Assembly: GCA_963755495.1 (NCBI GenBank) | Contig: CAVWJS010000006.1 | Location: 372,001 to 436,000, forward strand | Origin: Bog-473 sp963755495 | GTDB lineage: Bacteria; Actinomycetota; Acidimicrobiia; Acidimicrobiales; RAAP-2 | Reading direction: 5' to 3' | Length of the DNA: 64,000 nucleotides | In this document: one piece after another, positions 27,534 to 36,859 of the stretch | How the letters are laid out: each line of letters starts with the position of its first letter | Position numbering within the stretch: position 1 is the stretch's first letter | Position numbers and translations under genes: made by a program | The notes under the pieces: generated by a model | What the model was told of the DNA's origin: nothing | The model's database searches: none | Seen by the model: only the letters and a program-made list of their open reading frames with translations

Positions 27534-28038
27534 CTAGCTCATGCTCAATGACAGGAGCATCGTCAGTGAACCTCCCACGATGTCCACGGTCACGAACCCC
27601 AACTTCTCATAGGTCGCTACGGCGTAGTTATCCGGGTCAACGCTCAAACTAAGGGCGGGCAACGAGAGAGATTCTGCTTCCGTGATGAGGCGCCTCAGAA
27701 GCTCCGTCCCAATACCGGTGCCTCGGCGGCTTTCGATAACGCCAATGGCAATCTCAGGGATAGCGGCGCCCACGAATCCGTAGCCCGGATCGTCTTTCGT
27801 AAAGAATCGCCACCATGCTGCTCCGAGAGGAATACGATCCTCTGCAATGAACCCCACATCGCCGGATCGAATCCAACCAGCGACGTAGTGACTGAGGTCC
27901 GATTGGCACATGATCTGTGCGGCCGAGAGGACTGGAGACTCCGGGTCGCCAGCTTGAGGCAATCGCAAGCATGTCCCACAAAAATGGAGCGTCATCGTGA
28001 CCGGCCAGGCGGATGTTGCTCACTAACAGATTATGCAC
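27534..28038 (-). pseudogene. GNAT acetyltransferase with a frameshift
   Basis: The N-terminal part (VSNIRLAGHDDAPFLWDMLA) is read from ATG 28038. Near 27945-27955 the match moves to the next frame (DPESPVLSAAQIMCQSDLSH, YVAGWIRSGDVGFIAEDR), which contains the GNAT core: IPEIAIGVIESRRGTGIGTE (the acetyl-CoA pyrophosphate loop RRGTGIG), PALSLSVDPDNYAVATYEKL and GF. One indel separates the two halves. The rest is complete, so a sequencing error would leave a normal 165-residue acetyltransferase. Confidence 0.75.
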
Positions 28039-28145
28039 CGACCCTGGGCCAGGTGGTCTGCTACAGGCGTCACTCAGTCACCGACAGTTCGTGGGACACT
28101 TAGCCGGCTAACACAAGGTGGTCTCCAGTGGACCAGGGAGAAGCA

Positions 28146-28457
28146 ATGAGCGATGTCTCGCAAGGGCATGGTTGGTGGCTGGCTTCGGACGGAAAATGGT
28201 ATCCCCCCGAGCACCACCCTGACTATCGACCTACATTGCCCCCTCCACCCCAAGCTATTCCGTCGATTGCTGACATTGGTTCAGTCCGAGCTAGGTCCAA
28301 CCTTCGCGCCTTCCTTGGCGTCGTGCTTCTTCTTTTGGGCGCGGGCCAGATTGATTTCGGTGCGACCCACCACATGGGGTTCCAGCTCTTCTTCGGAATA
28401 GTGGTCGTCGTATCCGCCATAGTCATCGAGGTGTTCGAAATCCGCCGGAGGCGATGA
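28146..28457 (+). CDS. Small membrane protein with GWWLASDGKWYPPE motif
   Basis: This 103-residue protein starts MSDVSQGHGWWLASDGKWYP followed by PE, a short N-terminal motif found in many Acidimicrobiia and other actinobacterial membrane proteins. Two transmembrane segments follow (LRAFLGVVLLLLGAGQI and FQLFFGIVVVVSAIVIEVF) with a basic C-terminus (RRRR). GGGAGAAGC precedes ATG 28146, which is preferred over the upstream ATG at 28128. The function is unknown; the aromatic motif may bind proline-rich partners or the cell wall. Confidence 0.8.
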   Translation: MSDVSQGHGWWLASDGKWYPPEHHPDYRPTLPPPPQAIPSIADIGSVRARSNLRAFLGVVLLLLGAGQIDFGATHHMGFQLFFGIVVVVSAIVIEVFEIRRRR

Positions 28458-28617
28458 AATCCACAAGGAAAGTTGATTCAACGTTGGGCCCGAGTTGGTG
28501 CGCCGTTGCGCAATCGGACCCACACTCTTTGATGGACCCGGTCGGACGGTATCGCTATGGTCAGCCCAGGTGGGTAAAGGCCGCAGGTGTGCCATCCTTA
28601 GAGGAGTGGCGTGGGCA

Positions 28618-29469
28618 ATGGCGATGAGCAAGCACACACGTTCGAACGGCCTGCGTACGAGTGCTTTCCTTCGAGTCGAGAGAGACTTCGCCCATGTAGG
28701 CGGAATTCGGTGGAGAAATAGAATTCTCCCCCTCCTGGGTACTGGCATCGCCGTGGGTTCAATCGGCATGACAACGTCAGCGCACGCGTCAACGTCTTCC
28801 TCTTTTAGCTCACAGACTGCCGATGCAATAGTCGCCCAGGCGCGTGCCGCCATGACCAGCGCGGGCTCCGTGAGCGCCAGTGGCGAGGGACCTTTGAGCA
28901 TTCCTGGCGTGGGGAAAGTCATTACGAGCGAGAACGACTACACATCGGGGACGTCGGGCAGCCAAGTTATGAAGATGACCTCCACCCATCTCAAGTCCGG
29001 AGTCGTCCTGCCTTCGGCGTCCGTGTTGGACGTGGGTGGTCAGCTTTTCGTCGACGCGAATGCTTCGTTTTGGTCTAGTTCCGCGGGACTGACCAATGCC
29101 GAAGCCCATGGAGCCGCTAACCGATGGGTACAAATCCAAACGAGCAGCGACCTCTACGAGTCCGCAGCCGCAGATCTCACGATGCCGAGCCTGGTGACAG
29201 ATCTCTTCAGCTCTCACAACTACCACAAGGGACCTGTTCGAACAGTCGATGGCGTGCGATCGATCGCCATCACTTACATGAATTCCGGCAATGACCCAGG
29301 TCAAGCAACATGCTACATAGCTCTCGGCGGACACCACTTGCCTGTGTCAGTGACACTCGGGGGGATATCACTTCGCCTCAAATCGTGGGGACAGACGAAA
29401 GCGGTTATGGCGCCAGCTGGCGTGGTGCAGCTGGGCAACTTGCTCCCTCCAAGTGAATCAACCACATAG
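28618..29469 (+). CDS. Exported protein, possibly LppX/LolA-like
   Basis: This 283-residue protein has an extended N-terminus and an export signal (ILPLLGTGIAVGSIGMTTSA, cleavage after SAHA). The mature part (MTSAGSVSASGEG, VMKMTSTHLKSGVV, VGGQLFVDANASFW, RWVQIQ) has the alternating strands and AGSVxxxG opening seen in actinobacterial envelope proteins of the LppX/LprG type, which have a LolA-like fold. There is no lipobox Cys, so it would be soluble rather than lipid-anchored. The start is uncertain: GAGG lies 13 nt before ATG 28618, and GTG 28606 is an alternative. Confidence 0.65.
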   Translation: MAMSKHTRSNGLRTSAFLRVERDFAHVGGIRWRNRILPLLGTGIAVGSIGMTTSAHASTSSSFSSQTADAIVAQARAAMTSAGSVSASGEGPLSIPGVGKVITSENDYTSGTSGSQVMKMTSTHLKSGVVLPSASVLDVGGQLFVDANASFWSSSAGLTNAEAHGAANRWVQIQTSSDLYESAAADLTMPSLVTDLFSSHNYHKGPVRTVDGVRSIAITYMNSGNDPGQATCYIALGGHHLPVSVTLGGISLRLKSWGQTKAVMAPAGVVQLGNLLPPSESTT

Positions 29470-29589
29470 GGAAACGAGCCGCCCACCCCAGGGACGGGAT
29501 CCACGGTCCCGGCTTTAGGAACACGAGACTCCCCCCGATATCTTCACATTCTGTTCAGTCGGAGTAACCCTCAAGGCTCGTGGACAGAC

Positions 29590-29720
29590 GTGCGAGCACA
29601 CATCTCACAGGATGGTGCAACGACCCTTTGGTCGCCACGAACACCGGTGGCTGACGGCGGCGGCGGGCAGGCGAGTCGATTCCTCCGGATTCCGGCCAGG
29701 CGGTAGACTTGACGGCCAAG
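29590..29720 (+). other. Possible group II intron 5' fragment B
   Basis: It begins GTGCG, then matches fragment A at 22939 over the GGTGCAACGACC and GGTCGCCACGAACACCG stretches, with a deletion before the GGGCAGGCGA block. No intron-encoded protein or domain V follows. The downstream 29720-29947 holds no gene I can support. Confidence 0.35.
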
Positions 29721-29947
29721 ACAGCCAAGTTCAAACGCGACGAAGCGATCGCCACCCTCGCATGAAGTATTTCTAGCTGCCGGGCGGGTCTCGGCGGACC
29801 ACACCTCCCAACCGCCGCCTGCATTGAGATCCAGTGCCGCTGGCCCAGCGAACAGGGATGCAAGGTGCGGAGGTCATCCCTGGCGCCAAGGAGCACCTCT
29901 GGCTCTTCGCAGAGGCCGGTGAAGCGCTGGGCGTCGATCTGCAGTCG

Positions 29948-30949
29948 TCAGAGGATCGTCACGCGGGTCGCTTCCTGCTTGCCTTGGACGAAACCGGCAC
30001 GGGCGGAGGGGATGCGGGTCGCCGGGTCCATCTGGTTTGTGCCCATTGCGGCTTGGGAATCGGCGTCCGGCGTGATCACCTCGACGCGGCTGCCCTGCTT
30101 ACGCAGAGCCTCGACCTGGCCCTCCAGGTCCATGCCCCATTCCGGTGGTCTGCGCAGGCCCTCGAACTGGCCTTCGGGCAATGTCCCGCTCCGTCCGCCG
30201 AACGGCGAGAGCACCACGACATTCGCATAGCCCGAGGCAAGGTCGGCGTTTTCGGGGGAGCGCACGCCGCCGTTGATGTAGTGAGTGCCGTTGATGCTGA
30301 TAGTGGGGGACGAACCCGGCAGCGCAGTGCCCGCGGTGACCGCGTCCACCAAGTCGACGCCCGAATCGCGGTCGAAAGTAGCCAACTCGCCGGTATGCGC
30401 GTTGACGGCTACCACAATCATCGGCCTGGCCGGCCATTCATGGCGAGGCAACCGGGCGGCGACCACGGCGCGGTGCTGTCCCGCCGTGGGTCCGAGTATG
30501 GAGTCGCACTCCAACCCGAATGCGCCCATCGCACGTTGTAGATCGGCCGCCGAGGTGGCGGCGGCGGAGATGGCCCTCATCCGCTCGAACACCGTGGCCA
30601 TCGGCAAGGCCGGCGGTCGTTCGCGGTTCTGTCCGACCGGTTGAACAGGCGGGGACAGCACCGAGGCGAACAGTTCGGCCGGCGGTATTCCGCTGCGCAG
30701 CTGTGCTGCCGCGGTGGCACCGGACGACGTGCCGATCACCAAATCGGCGGCCTCTGTCATATCGAGACCCGCTTCGGCGAGGCCTGCGATGATCCCGATC
30801 TCCCAGGCATTTCCGGCAGCCCCACCACCACCGAGAACCAGAGCGACGTTGTGAGCCACCTGCGGGTGCGACGTACGTCGCGCCGAGTCAGGCGTGAAGG
30901 ATTGGGCTTTGCCCCCAGTCGATGGGAGCGATTCTTGAAACTGCGACAT
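29948..30949 (-). CDS. Patatin-like phospholipase family protein, Asp replaced by Asn
   Basis: This 333-residue patatin/RssA-type protein has the oxyanion loop LVLGGGGAAGNAWE and the nucleophile elbow VIGTSSGATAA. The catalytic DGG/DGA motif reads YINGGVRSPENADLA, so the expected Asp is Asn. Everything else (ATRIPSARAGFVQGKQEA tail, SPFGGRSG) follows the family. If real, the dyad is incomplete and lipase activity is doubtful. An AAGGGA site 7 nt upstream sets ATG 30949; the open frame upstream is not coding-like. No lipid-metabolism neighbour is evident. Confidence 0.88.
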   Translation of the reverse strand: MSQFQESLPSTGGKAQSFTPDSARRTSHPQVAHNVALVLGGGGAAGNAWEIGIIAGLAEAGLDMTEAADLVIGTSSGATAAAQLRSGIPPAELFASVLSPPVQPVGQNRERPPALPMATVFERMRAISAAATSAADLQRAMGAFGLECDSILGPTAGQHRAVVAARLPRHEWPARPMIVVAVNAHTGELATFDRDSGVDLVDAVTAGTALPGSSPTISINGTHYINGGVRSPENADLASGYANVVVLSPFGGRSGTLPEGQFEGLRRPPEWGMDLEGQVEALRKQGSRVEVITPDADSQAAMGTNQMDPATRIPSARAGFVQGKQEATRVTIL

Positions 30950-31323
30950 GTCTTGGTCCCTTTCAGGGCATCCGAGATGCGGGCACCCGAGGACCGATGA
31001 CGACGAAGCTCTAGCGGCTCCAGCGTGAAGGGGTGAGTGCCCGACAGTGAACGAAAAGAATCGGAACCACCTCCTTAGATCATGCGCCGTGACAGCGCTC
31101 CTCAAACGAACTGACCCTTGAGAGTAGACGGTGCAGCAACTCTGCCGCAAACGAAGCAGTTGTCGCCCGGATTCAGGTTCAAAGCAACTGTCGGAGGCTG
31201 GCGGAGTCGGGCTATTCCAGAAGTGCCGCTTGGTCACCGGCGGACGCGGCGACCCTAGGACACCGCGGTTGGCCATACGGTGCTCCCGCGTCCATCGAAG
31301 CGAGTCAACTCGAGCGCCCTCGC
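30950..31323. other. Intergenic region
   Basis: About 370 nt between two minus-strand genes. No supported coding frame; it presumably contains the promoter of the patatin-like gene. Confidence 0.4.
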
Positions 31324-32106
31324 TCAGATGGTCAATTCGAGCCACGTCTCGTTGTGCTCAACGCGGAGTGCCGCGTGGTCCCCGGGAAGCTCGCGCTGAA
31401 CCACCGCTTGGTAGTAGTCCCGGCCCTCGGGATCGTCGGTCAGAACGACAACGCCGTCGCCGGTCGAGGGGCAACCGATAACGAAGTTGCTCGCATCACC
31501 ATTGAGCCCCCATTGCCACCCATGAAGAGGTGGACCGAGTTCGATGCCCCAGCCTGCGCCCCAGGCGAGTTCGTCATCAATTCTCCAGAGCGGCTCCCAG
31601 CGCGCGTCGTCGAGCTGGAGAACGTGGGCTAAGAAGCGCCCATAATCGCCGGCCGTGGTCAAGAGTGGCCGGTAGCCGTGAAGACCGGGTTCAGGATCGC
31701 CCAGGCGGCTTTGCTCCATACCGAGGGGTCCGAAGACCCGATCTTGGGCAAGCGTGGCGATCGGCACACCGGTGCGTCGTTGTAGGTGCTCTTGGAGCAG
31801 GACGAAGCCCTCGCCGGAGTAGCCCCACCGCTGGCCAGGCGGGCGGAGAGGCTCGAGAGGTTGTCCATCAGGGCGCCAGTTCGGAAGCCCAGTGGTGTGA
31901 GTGATTATGTGACGTACCGTGATGTCACCCAAGACGGGTTCTTCCAGGTCCTCAATGAGCTCCAGCGCTAGGTGCGCGAGGATCTGCTTCACAAGGGATG
32001 CCGCCTTCATCACCGCTACATCGCCCTCGACTCGAACGAGCTGCCAGTTACGCACAACGCCGACCGATCTGCGCATGCGGTTCACGCTACGCCCATAACT
32101 GCCCAC
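31324..32106 (-). CDS. Beta-lactamase-related serine hydrolase
   Basis: This is a serine hydrolase of the class C beta-lactamase/DD-peptidase/esterase superfamily. It shows the nucleophile motif SLVK (SxxK) in MKAASLVKQILAHLALELIE, the region ITVRHIITHTTGLPNW, the second-motif Tyr in WGYSGEGFVLLQEHL, and YRPLLTTAGDYGRFL. The KTG-equivalent is not clear (GWQWGLNGDASNF). The sequence before SLVK is short and odd for the family (RNWQLVRVEGDVAV), so the N-terminus may be truncated or the start misplaced (M at 32074 is an alternative). No signal peptide is visible. Confidence 0.75.
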   Translation of the reverse strand: MGSYGRSVNRMRRSVGVVRNWQLVRVEGDVAVMKAASLVKQILAHLALELIEDLEEPVLGDITVRHIITHTTGLPNWRPDGQPLEPLRPPGQRWGYSGEGFVLLQEHLQRRTGVPIATLAQDRVFGPLGMEQSRLGDPEPGLHGYRPLLTTAGDYGRFLAHVLQLDDARWEPLWRIDDELAWGAGWGIELGPPLHGWQWGLNGDASNFVIGCPSTGDGVVVLTDDPEGRDYYQAVVQRELPGDHAALRVEHNETWLELTI

Positions 32107-32109
32107 GAA

Positions 32110-32349
32110 CTACCTTCTTGAAGGTTTCGGAGACGCCTCCCCGTGTGACGGAAACAAAGCTCTCCAGCTGAGTCTAAGAAGTGAGTGCGCATAGGTCGCG
32201 TATTTGCGAACATCCGACGGAGTTCCTTTGACTACGAAGATGTGTTTGTCGTGCAACGAGAAATTGAAAATTCCTACCATGTACCTCTTTATCGTTAGGC
32301 TGAAGCTTCCTTCGGCGAAGTCGATGGCTTGACTGCCCGTGGCACGCAT
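32110..32349 (-). pseudogene. Fragment paralogous to the secreted protein at 43260
   Basis: The 79-residue reading (IDFAEGSFSLTIKRYM, FNFSLHDKHIFVVKGTPSDV, YATYAHSLLRLSW) aligns with the C-terminal half of the protein at 43260-43739, and the DNA matches over about 200 nt. The N-terminal half with the signal peptide is absent, so it is probably a truncated paralogue. It sits directly beside the beta-lactamase-like gene. Confidence 0.55.
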
Positions 32350-32542
32350 ACCTCACGCTGCCTCTGAGTGCCGCAGTGCCTCATGGCACAGTTGCCAGCG
32401 CAGCCATCGACGGAGTGCGGCTCCAGGCCGGCAGCGTATGGGGCGCTCTATCCTTCTGAGGTGGGCTATTACCACAGCTCTGATGTTGTGCACCCAGGCT
32501 CAAGACGCCATGTCGATCGAAGGCTCGGCGCCCCGCTCGCCC

Positions 32543-33145
32543 TTATAGGCCGAGCGTTGTCCGTGGGTCGCGTCCCATGAAGGCAGCAAGGCGTTCCCAG
32601 TCGTCAGCACCGGGAGCTGGGTAGACCTCCGCCCCGAAAGGGGCTCCAGGCTCGACCATGTTGCGGTACTGAGGTTTGATCATGGCCCGTGCCCCCTCGA
32701 GTGCCGGCATGGCGAGGGAAGGGTCCAACTTGTCGGTCTGTCCGGTGGCCCTGGCCAAGTCCCAGGTGTGTGTGGCCAGCTCTGCGAGGTACATGTCCAC
32801 CAGGGTGGCCCCTGTGTACTCCTCGCCCCACGGCATGGTGTACCTCAAGGACAAGGTGGAGTTGTCGCCCCATGCTTGTGCCGCCCGTTGCGCAGCGCGA
32901 CGTAGCTGACCGGGCACGTCGGAGAGCTCCACGTGAGGGGACTCGTCTCCGGGCGGGGGTGCCTGCCCGCGGCCGAGAGCGGCCACCCGGCGGCCCGCCT
33001 CGACGAGGTGGTCGATCAGTCCGGCCACGTCGTACTTGGGGCACGGTGTCGGGTGGCCGAGCTCGTCAGCAACTATTCCTGACACGATTACCGCCGCGTT
33101 CTCGTAAGAATCCAACAACGTGCTTCGGCGGTCAGAATCGGCCAT
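32543..33145 (-). CDS. TIGR03086-family (DinB/mycothiol-dependent fold) protein
   Basis: This 200-residue four-helix protein is related to mycothiol-dependent maleylpyruvate isomerase. It shows HPTPCPKYDVAGLIDHLVEA (first metal-ligand His region), VDMYLAELATHTWDLARATG (HTWDLARATG, the signature of TIGR03086) and a C-terminal APGADDWERLAAFMGRDPR. Family members bind a divalent metal through three His and may use mycothiol in actinobacteria; the reaction is unknown for this branch. ATG 33145 follows GAGGAACC. It stands alone between partial genes. Confidence 0.85.
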   Translation of the reverse strand: MADSDRRSTLLDSYENAAVIVSGIVADELGHPTPCPKYDVAGLIDHLVEAGRRVAALGRGQAPPPGDESPHVELSDVPGQLRRAAQRAAQAWGDNSTLSLRYTMPWGEEYTGATLVDMYLAELATHTWDLARATGQTDKLDPSLAMPALEGARAMIKPQYRNMVEPGAPFGAEVYPAPGADDWERLAAFMGRDPRTTLGL

Positions 33146-33169
33146 GCGGTTCCTCCTCGGTGTGACAGG

Positions 33170-33956
33170 CTAGCTGCGGGTTAGCGGGGGTCGCAGTTGC
33201 TCCGCCGGACAACTCCGGCGCCCCAAAGAGGATCGCTCAGCGCATCCGAAGATCGGCTGACAGCCGCCAAAGCAGCCGTAGGCCGTATTCGCCAGCGCAA
33301 AGCGCTTCCTCATCACTCGCGGCAGGGAGCAACTCGCGCAGATCGCGAAGAAGGCGGCACTTTCCGTGTCACGGCTGTCCATGAATTCAGCAAGTTCGAC
33401 CCAGTTCGCGGCAAATGCGACGGTGGGAACGACACCTGAGAGAGCGAGGGTCGAACGGACGGTCGGCTTCACATGTGTCAATATCAATCGAACGTGCCGT
33501 TGTCGACTAGCTGACCCGACCGCCACCGACCAGGTTTGCGTATCGTCGAGGACAATCCCTGGTAGCACGGAAAACCATCGCTCGGCTTCAGCACGGAGCG
33601 CTTCGTCCTCAAAGACGTACGCGGACTCCTTCGCGAGGCTGCCAACGATCAGTTCGTAGCTCCCGGGCACGAACTGACCCTTGGGTGGTTCCGAGGTCCA
33701 CATACTTCACTTGGAGGTAGGCGAAAGGGTCCAGTTCGATCTGACCGAGATGACGATGAAGAGCGAAAGTATCATCAAGCGTCGGCCGTGTATGGTTGAA
33801 AATTGCAAGGTCGAAATCCGAGAAACCGGGAATGAACGACCCATCGACCCCACTCCCATACACGTAGAGAGCAACACATCGTGTGCCGAAGGTCTTATCC
33901 ACGGCATCGACGACAGACGACCGGAGTCGAGCGAGTCGCGGATCACCGTCGATCAC
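33170..33956 (-). pseudogene. Nucleotidyltransferase-domain protein, frameshifted
   Basis: From ATG 33956 the sequence reads VDAVDKTFGTRCVALYVYGS, then GVDGSFIPGFSDFDLAIF, a pol-beta-type nucleotidyltransferase active site (GSG with DxD in SDFDLA). Near 33700 the match shifts frame to EPPKGQFVPGSYELIVGSLA and then AESAYVFEDEALRAEAERWF-like helices, ending at 33170. Removing one indel gives a protein of about 255 residues resembling antibiotic-type or MNT-type nucleotidyltransferases with a helical C-terminal domain. The substrate is unknown. Confidence 0.65.
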
Positions 33957-34218
33957 AAGGAAACTCTAGAGTGTCCGGCTCCGTAAGGTGTGGCCACCTG
34001 CTTCTGACGATCGGGGTGGACGTTCGTTTCCGCCCTACGCCTCCGTACCCCTCGGATACGCCAGTGCTGCGACTGGCGGAGCTAACCGGCTCTCGATTGG
34101 AGTCTGCCAAGACCGTTCATGTGCAGTCCAGCGATCCCCACGGTACCCGCGCACGGGGGTACCCCCCGAGTGGGGTACTCATCTTGGCGGTCAACTGTCG
34201 GCGCGGTGCAAGATACGT

Positions 34219-34698
34219 TTGGTGGACATCCGACGAGTTGAGCCAACGGAAGCACAGACTCTCGCAGAGATCGCTCATCGGGCGATCAGGATTTCGGCAT
34301 CGCCGTGGTACTCCCATGAAGAACTAGAGCAGTGGACGAACGCATTCTCCGAAGTCTCGATGCGCAACGCCATCGAGAACTCGGCCGTCTTCGGCGCCAT
34401 TGCATCAGATCGCATTGCAGGGTTCGCCAATCTTGTTACTTCGGCCAATGGGCGGTCAGAACTCGATCTCTTGTTCGTCGACCCCGACTTTGCGGGCCGG
34501 GGAGTCGCTCGAACCCTTATTGCTGCCGTCGAGGAAGAGGCTGCTTCAGTAGGCGTAGGCGAGATCTGGGTCGATGCCTCCATCCCCGCCAAATCGGTCT
34601 TCGAGCGCCTTGGTTATCAAGTTCAACAGACTCATCTGAAAGAGTTCGGAGCTCAGCACTATGAGAACACTTGGCTCAGCAAACGTTTAGGTGCGTAG
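34219..34698 (+). CDS. GNAT-family N-acetyltransferase
   Basis: This acetyltransferase of about 160 residues contains VDIRRVEPTEAQTLAEIAHR, RIAGFANLVTSANGRSELDL, LFVDPDFAGRGVARTLIAAV (the acetyl-CoA loop GRGVA), then EIWVDASIPAKSVFERLGYQ. The core is complete through the last strand (HYENTWLSKRL). The start is TTG 34219 or GTG 34222; there is no strong ribosome-binding site, and the open frame reaches further upstream without GNAT character. The closest functional type (ElaA- or PhnO-like) cannot be told. Confidence 0.82.
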   Translation: MVDIRRVEPTEAQTLAEIAHRAIRISASPWYSHEELEQWTNAFSEVSMRNAIENSAVFGAIASDRIAGFANLVTSANGRSELDLLFVDPDFAGRGVARTLIAAVEEEAASVGVGEIWVDASIPAKSVFERLGYQVQQTHLKEFGAQHYENTWLSKRLGA

Positions 34699-34834
34699 CC
34701 CAGCTCTAGCACCCCGCACACAGTTGTCGAATCGCCAATTTCTACGGCGCCCCCTCCCCCGTTGTGCCGATTGGCCACGACTCAATCCGGCGGTCTGGTC
34801 GGGGGCAGTCTGATGTCGGCGGCTATCTGCCCTC

Positions 34835-35497
34835 TCAGTCGTCATTATGTGCCGAACCTGGTGCGAGTCCGGCCGGGCCGATGACGATCCCGCATAGCTG
34901 GCAGTAGACCATGCGGACTGAGATGGGGTCCTTGGCTACGCCACGACCGTCTTGGGGTATTTCGATCACTCGATATCGAGCATCCTCGGCAAGACCTGCT
35001 CCGCAGCGCTGACAACGTGGGGGGTCAGCCACCTTGGATCGTTTCCTTACCACGCCCTCGGCGGTGCCCGACATAAGAGCGATGACCTCTTGACGAACTA
35101 GCCCAAGGTCCACATCGAGTCTCTCGATGACCGCCGCACCCACTCCCTGTCCTTCACGGATCAATCCGAGAAGAATATGCTCCGTCCCGATGTAGCTGTG
35201 CCCCAGTTGCAACGCCTCACGAAGTGAGAGCTCCAGGATCTTTTTGGCTCGCGGAGTGAACGGTGGCGAGCCGTCCGCTTGGTCCGCTGGAGACGAAACG
35301 ATCAACTCAACCTGCGTCCGCGCCGCTTCAAGTGAGATGCCGCATCGGCCGAGAGCAATGGCTGCGACGCCCGCTTCTTCTCGGATTAAGCCCAAGAGAA
35401 TGTGTTCCGTTCCCATAAAGCTGTGCTTGAGTCGGGCAGCCTCCTCTTGAGCATAGACGAGGACCCTTCTGGAGCGATCGGTGAAGCGTTCGAACAT
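34835..35497 (-). CDS. Stand-alone Clp N-domain protein with C-terminal zinc ribbon
   Basis: In this 220-residue protein, residues 1-70 and 77-140 are the two Clp_N repeats of ClpC/ClpA (MFERFTDRSRRVLVYAQEEA, MGTEHILLGLIREEAGVAA; then ILELSLREALQLGHSYIGTE and HILLGLIREGQGVGAA). The AAA+ ATPase modules are missing. Instead a C-terminal segment has CQRCG and CQLCG 40 residues apart, a probable zinc ribbon. In ClpC the N-domain recruits adaptors and phospho-Arg substrates. A free N-domain could compete for adaptors or, like ClpS-type adaptors, deliver substrates. The start is unambiguous (ClpC-like MFERFTDRSRR). Confidence 0.85.
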   Translation of the reverse strand: MFERFTDRSRRVLVYAQEEAARLKHSFMGTEHILLGLIREEAGVAAIALGRCGISLEAARTQVELIVSSPADQADGSPPFTPRAKKILELSLREALQLGHSYIGTEHILLGLIREGQGVGAAVIERLDVDLGLVRQEVIALMSGTAEGVVRKRSKVADPPRCQRCGAGLAEDARYRVIEIPQDGRGVAKDPISVRMVYCQLCGIVIGPAGLAPGSAHNDD

Positions 35498-35613
35498 GGA
35501 TTGAGCCTAGTGATGACAGAACGCCGATGCTGATGGCCCTTTTGATCTGATCCAAAGAAGGTCCGCCGGGGCTGGCTGCACCAACTATCCGGCGATCAGG
35601 GGCGGACGTGACG

Positions 35614-35830
35614 TCACGCTAGGTAGTGGCCTAGCGACACGGTATTCAGAATGATTCGAACGGCTTCATTGCAGCACGGGCCCACGATCGGCATCGGAGA
35701 ATCCGCAACCTGCATCTGGCGGGCGTCAGACGGGTCGAATGAGTGTCCGCAACTTCGACACTCGACCGTTGACACGTCGCAATATTCGTTGATCAGACGA
35801 CGTATGCAGGAGCACCCACGATCGCGCTCG
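35614..35830 (-). CDS. Possible small Cys-rich protein
   Basis: Reading the minus strand to the TGA at 35614 gives CSCIRRLINEYCDVSTVECR and SCGHSFDPSDARQMQ, then GPCCNEAVRIILNTV. The CxC, CRSCGH and CC pattern suggests a zinc-binding fold. No ATG or GTG with a ribosome-binding site is found at the expected place, and the frame runs into the end of the next gene. It may be a remnant or chance. Confidence 0.25.
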
Positions 35831-35857
35831 GTCCCGGCGAACGGGGGATAAGGGGGT

Positions 35858-36859
35858 TTACGGCGCCGGGACCGATTGCTGACTGATACTCCTCACGCTA
35901 ATCCCGTTGAACGCCGCGTGCACCTTTGGGCCGAAAGATCCGACCAAGAGAACTGGGACGTACCCGCCGACGAACGCTCGGACGATCTGGTCACCGATCG
36001 CGCCGACGCTCGTGCCGTTGACGTATGCAACCAACTGCGTGACCTCTTTGTCGGAGGTCGTGTCTGTGATCACACAGGTCAGTTGCAGTGTCGCCGTACT
36101 CCCAAGGGCTGAGGTGTAGCCCGAGGCGATAGTCTCGACCGCTCCGGGGATGCGAGCTTCCTCTATGTACCACTGACCATTCGGGTAGACCACGAGCTGG
36201 TACACCAGAGGCGGCTGGACTCCCAGGCCAGATTGGCACCCAACGCCCATGGAGACGTTGTCGCTGGAAAAGTCGGTGGCCTGTGTCTCGACGGAGATCC
36301 CTGCGTGTGACACCGAGTACGGGGTGAGCAGGGCGTGGTGAACCGTTGTCCACCCATAGACCACATACTCGCCGTTCGTCAATGAGGCCGTCGTGTTTGC
36401 ATTCAGGCTCCCTGTAAGCCAGTGCTGGCCACTCCCGAAGTTGCTTGAGTACACGACGGCACCCATCAAACGGTTGAACGAACCGGCGGGTGAGACGGTC
36501 GATCCGATCGGCTTGGCGGAGTTCGTCGTATTTGAAGCCACGAGAGCAATACTCAGTGCGATGATGACGATGCCCTCTAACACCGCGACGCCGATGGCAA
36601 TCAACAGTCCAACCCGGTGGCTCTTGCGAGGTGGCTGTGCTGCCGTTCCCGGCCAAGAGGTTCCACCGTAAGGGGGCAGAGGGTCGCCGCCAAATGGGTG
36701 GTGCTGCTGCTGACCCAGATGTCCCGTTGTCTCATTGCTGTCGACACCGACAATCCCGTTGTCGCATACGTACCCGGTGAATTTCGTGCCGTCGTGGTAA
36801 CGGAGCTGATGCCGACCTGCCGGATCCGGCTGCCAACCCGTCTCGGGATCATCCCCCAT
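35858..36859 (-). CDS. DUF2510 membrane-anchored protein
   Basis: The 333-residue protein begins with a DUF2510-type module (TGWQPDPAGRHQLRYHDGTK FTGYV). A Pro/Gly-rich stretch and one transmembrane helix follow (VGLLIAIGVAVLEGIVIIAL). The large extracytoplasmic domain (about 125-330; SNFGSGQHWLTGSLNANTTA, YQLVVYPNGQWYIEEARIPG, LQLTCVITDTT, VTQLVAYVNGTSVGAI) reads like a jelly-roll/laminin-G-like fold of the DUF1080 type. GAGAAGGAG upstream of ATG 36859 sets the start. Its ligand may be a glycan; this is inferred from the fold only. Confidence 0.8.
   Translation of the reverse strand: MGDDPETGWQPDPAGRHQLRYHDGTKFTGYVCDNGIVGVDSNETTGHLGQQQHHPFGGDPLPPYGGTSWPGTAAQPPRKSHRVGLLIAIGVAVLEGIVIIALSIALVASNTTNSAKPIGSTVSPAGSFNRLMGAVVYSSNFGSGQHWLTGSLNANTTASLTNGEYVVYGWTTVHHALLTPYSVSHAGISVETQATDFSSDNVSMGVGCQSGLGVQPPLVYQLVVYPNGQWYIEEARIPGAVETIASGYTSALGSTATLQLTCVITDTTSDKEVTQLVAYVNGTSVGAIGDQIVRAFVGGYVPVLLVGSFGPKVHAAFNGISVRSISQQSVPAP

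Noticed and set aside
27238..27537. Overlapping short frames on both strands
   Set aside because: They contradict each other and none has a recognisable domain or start signal.
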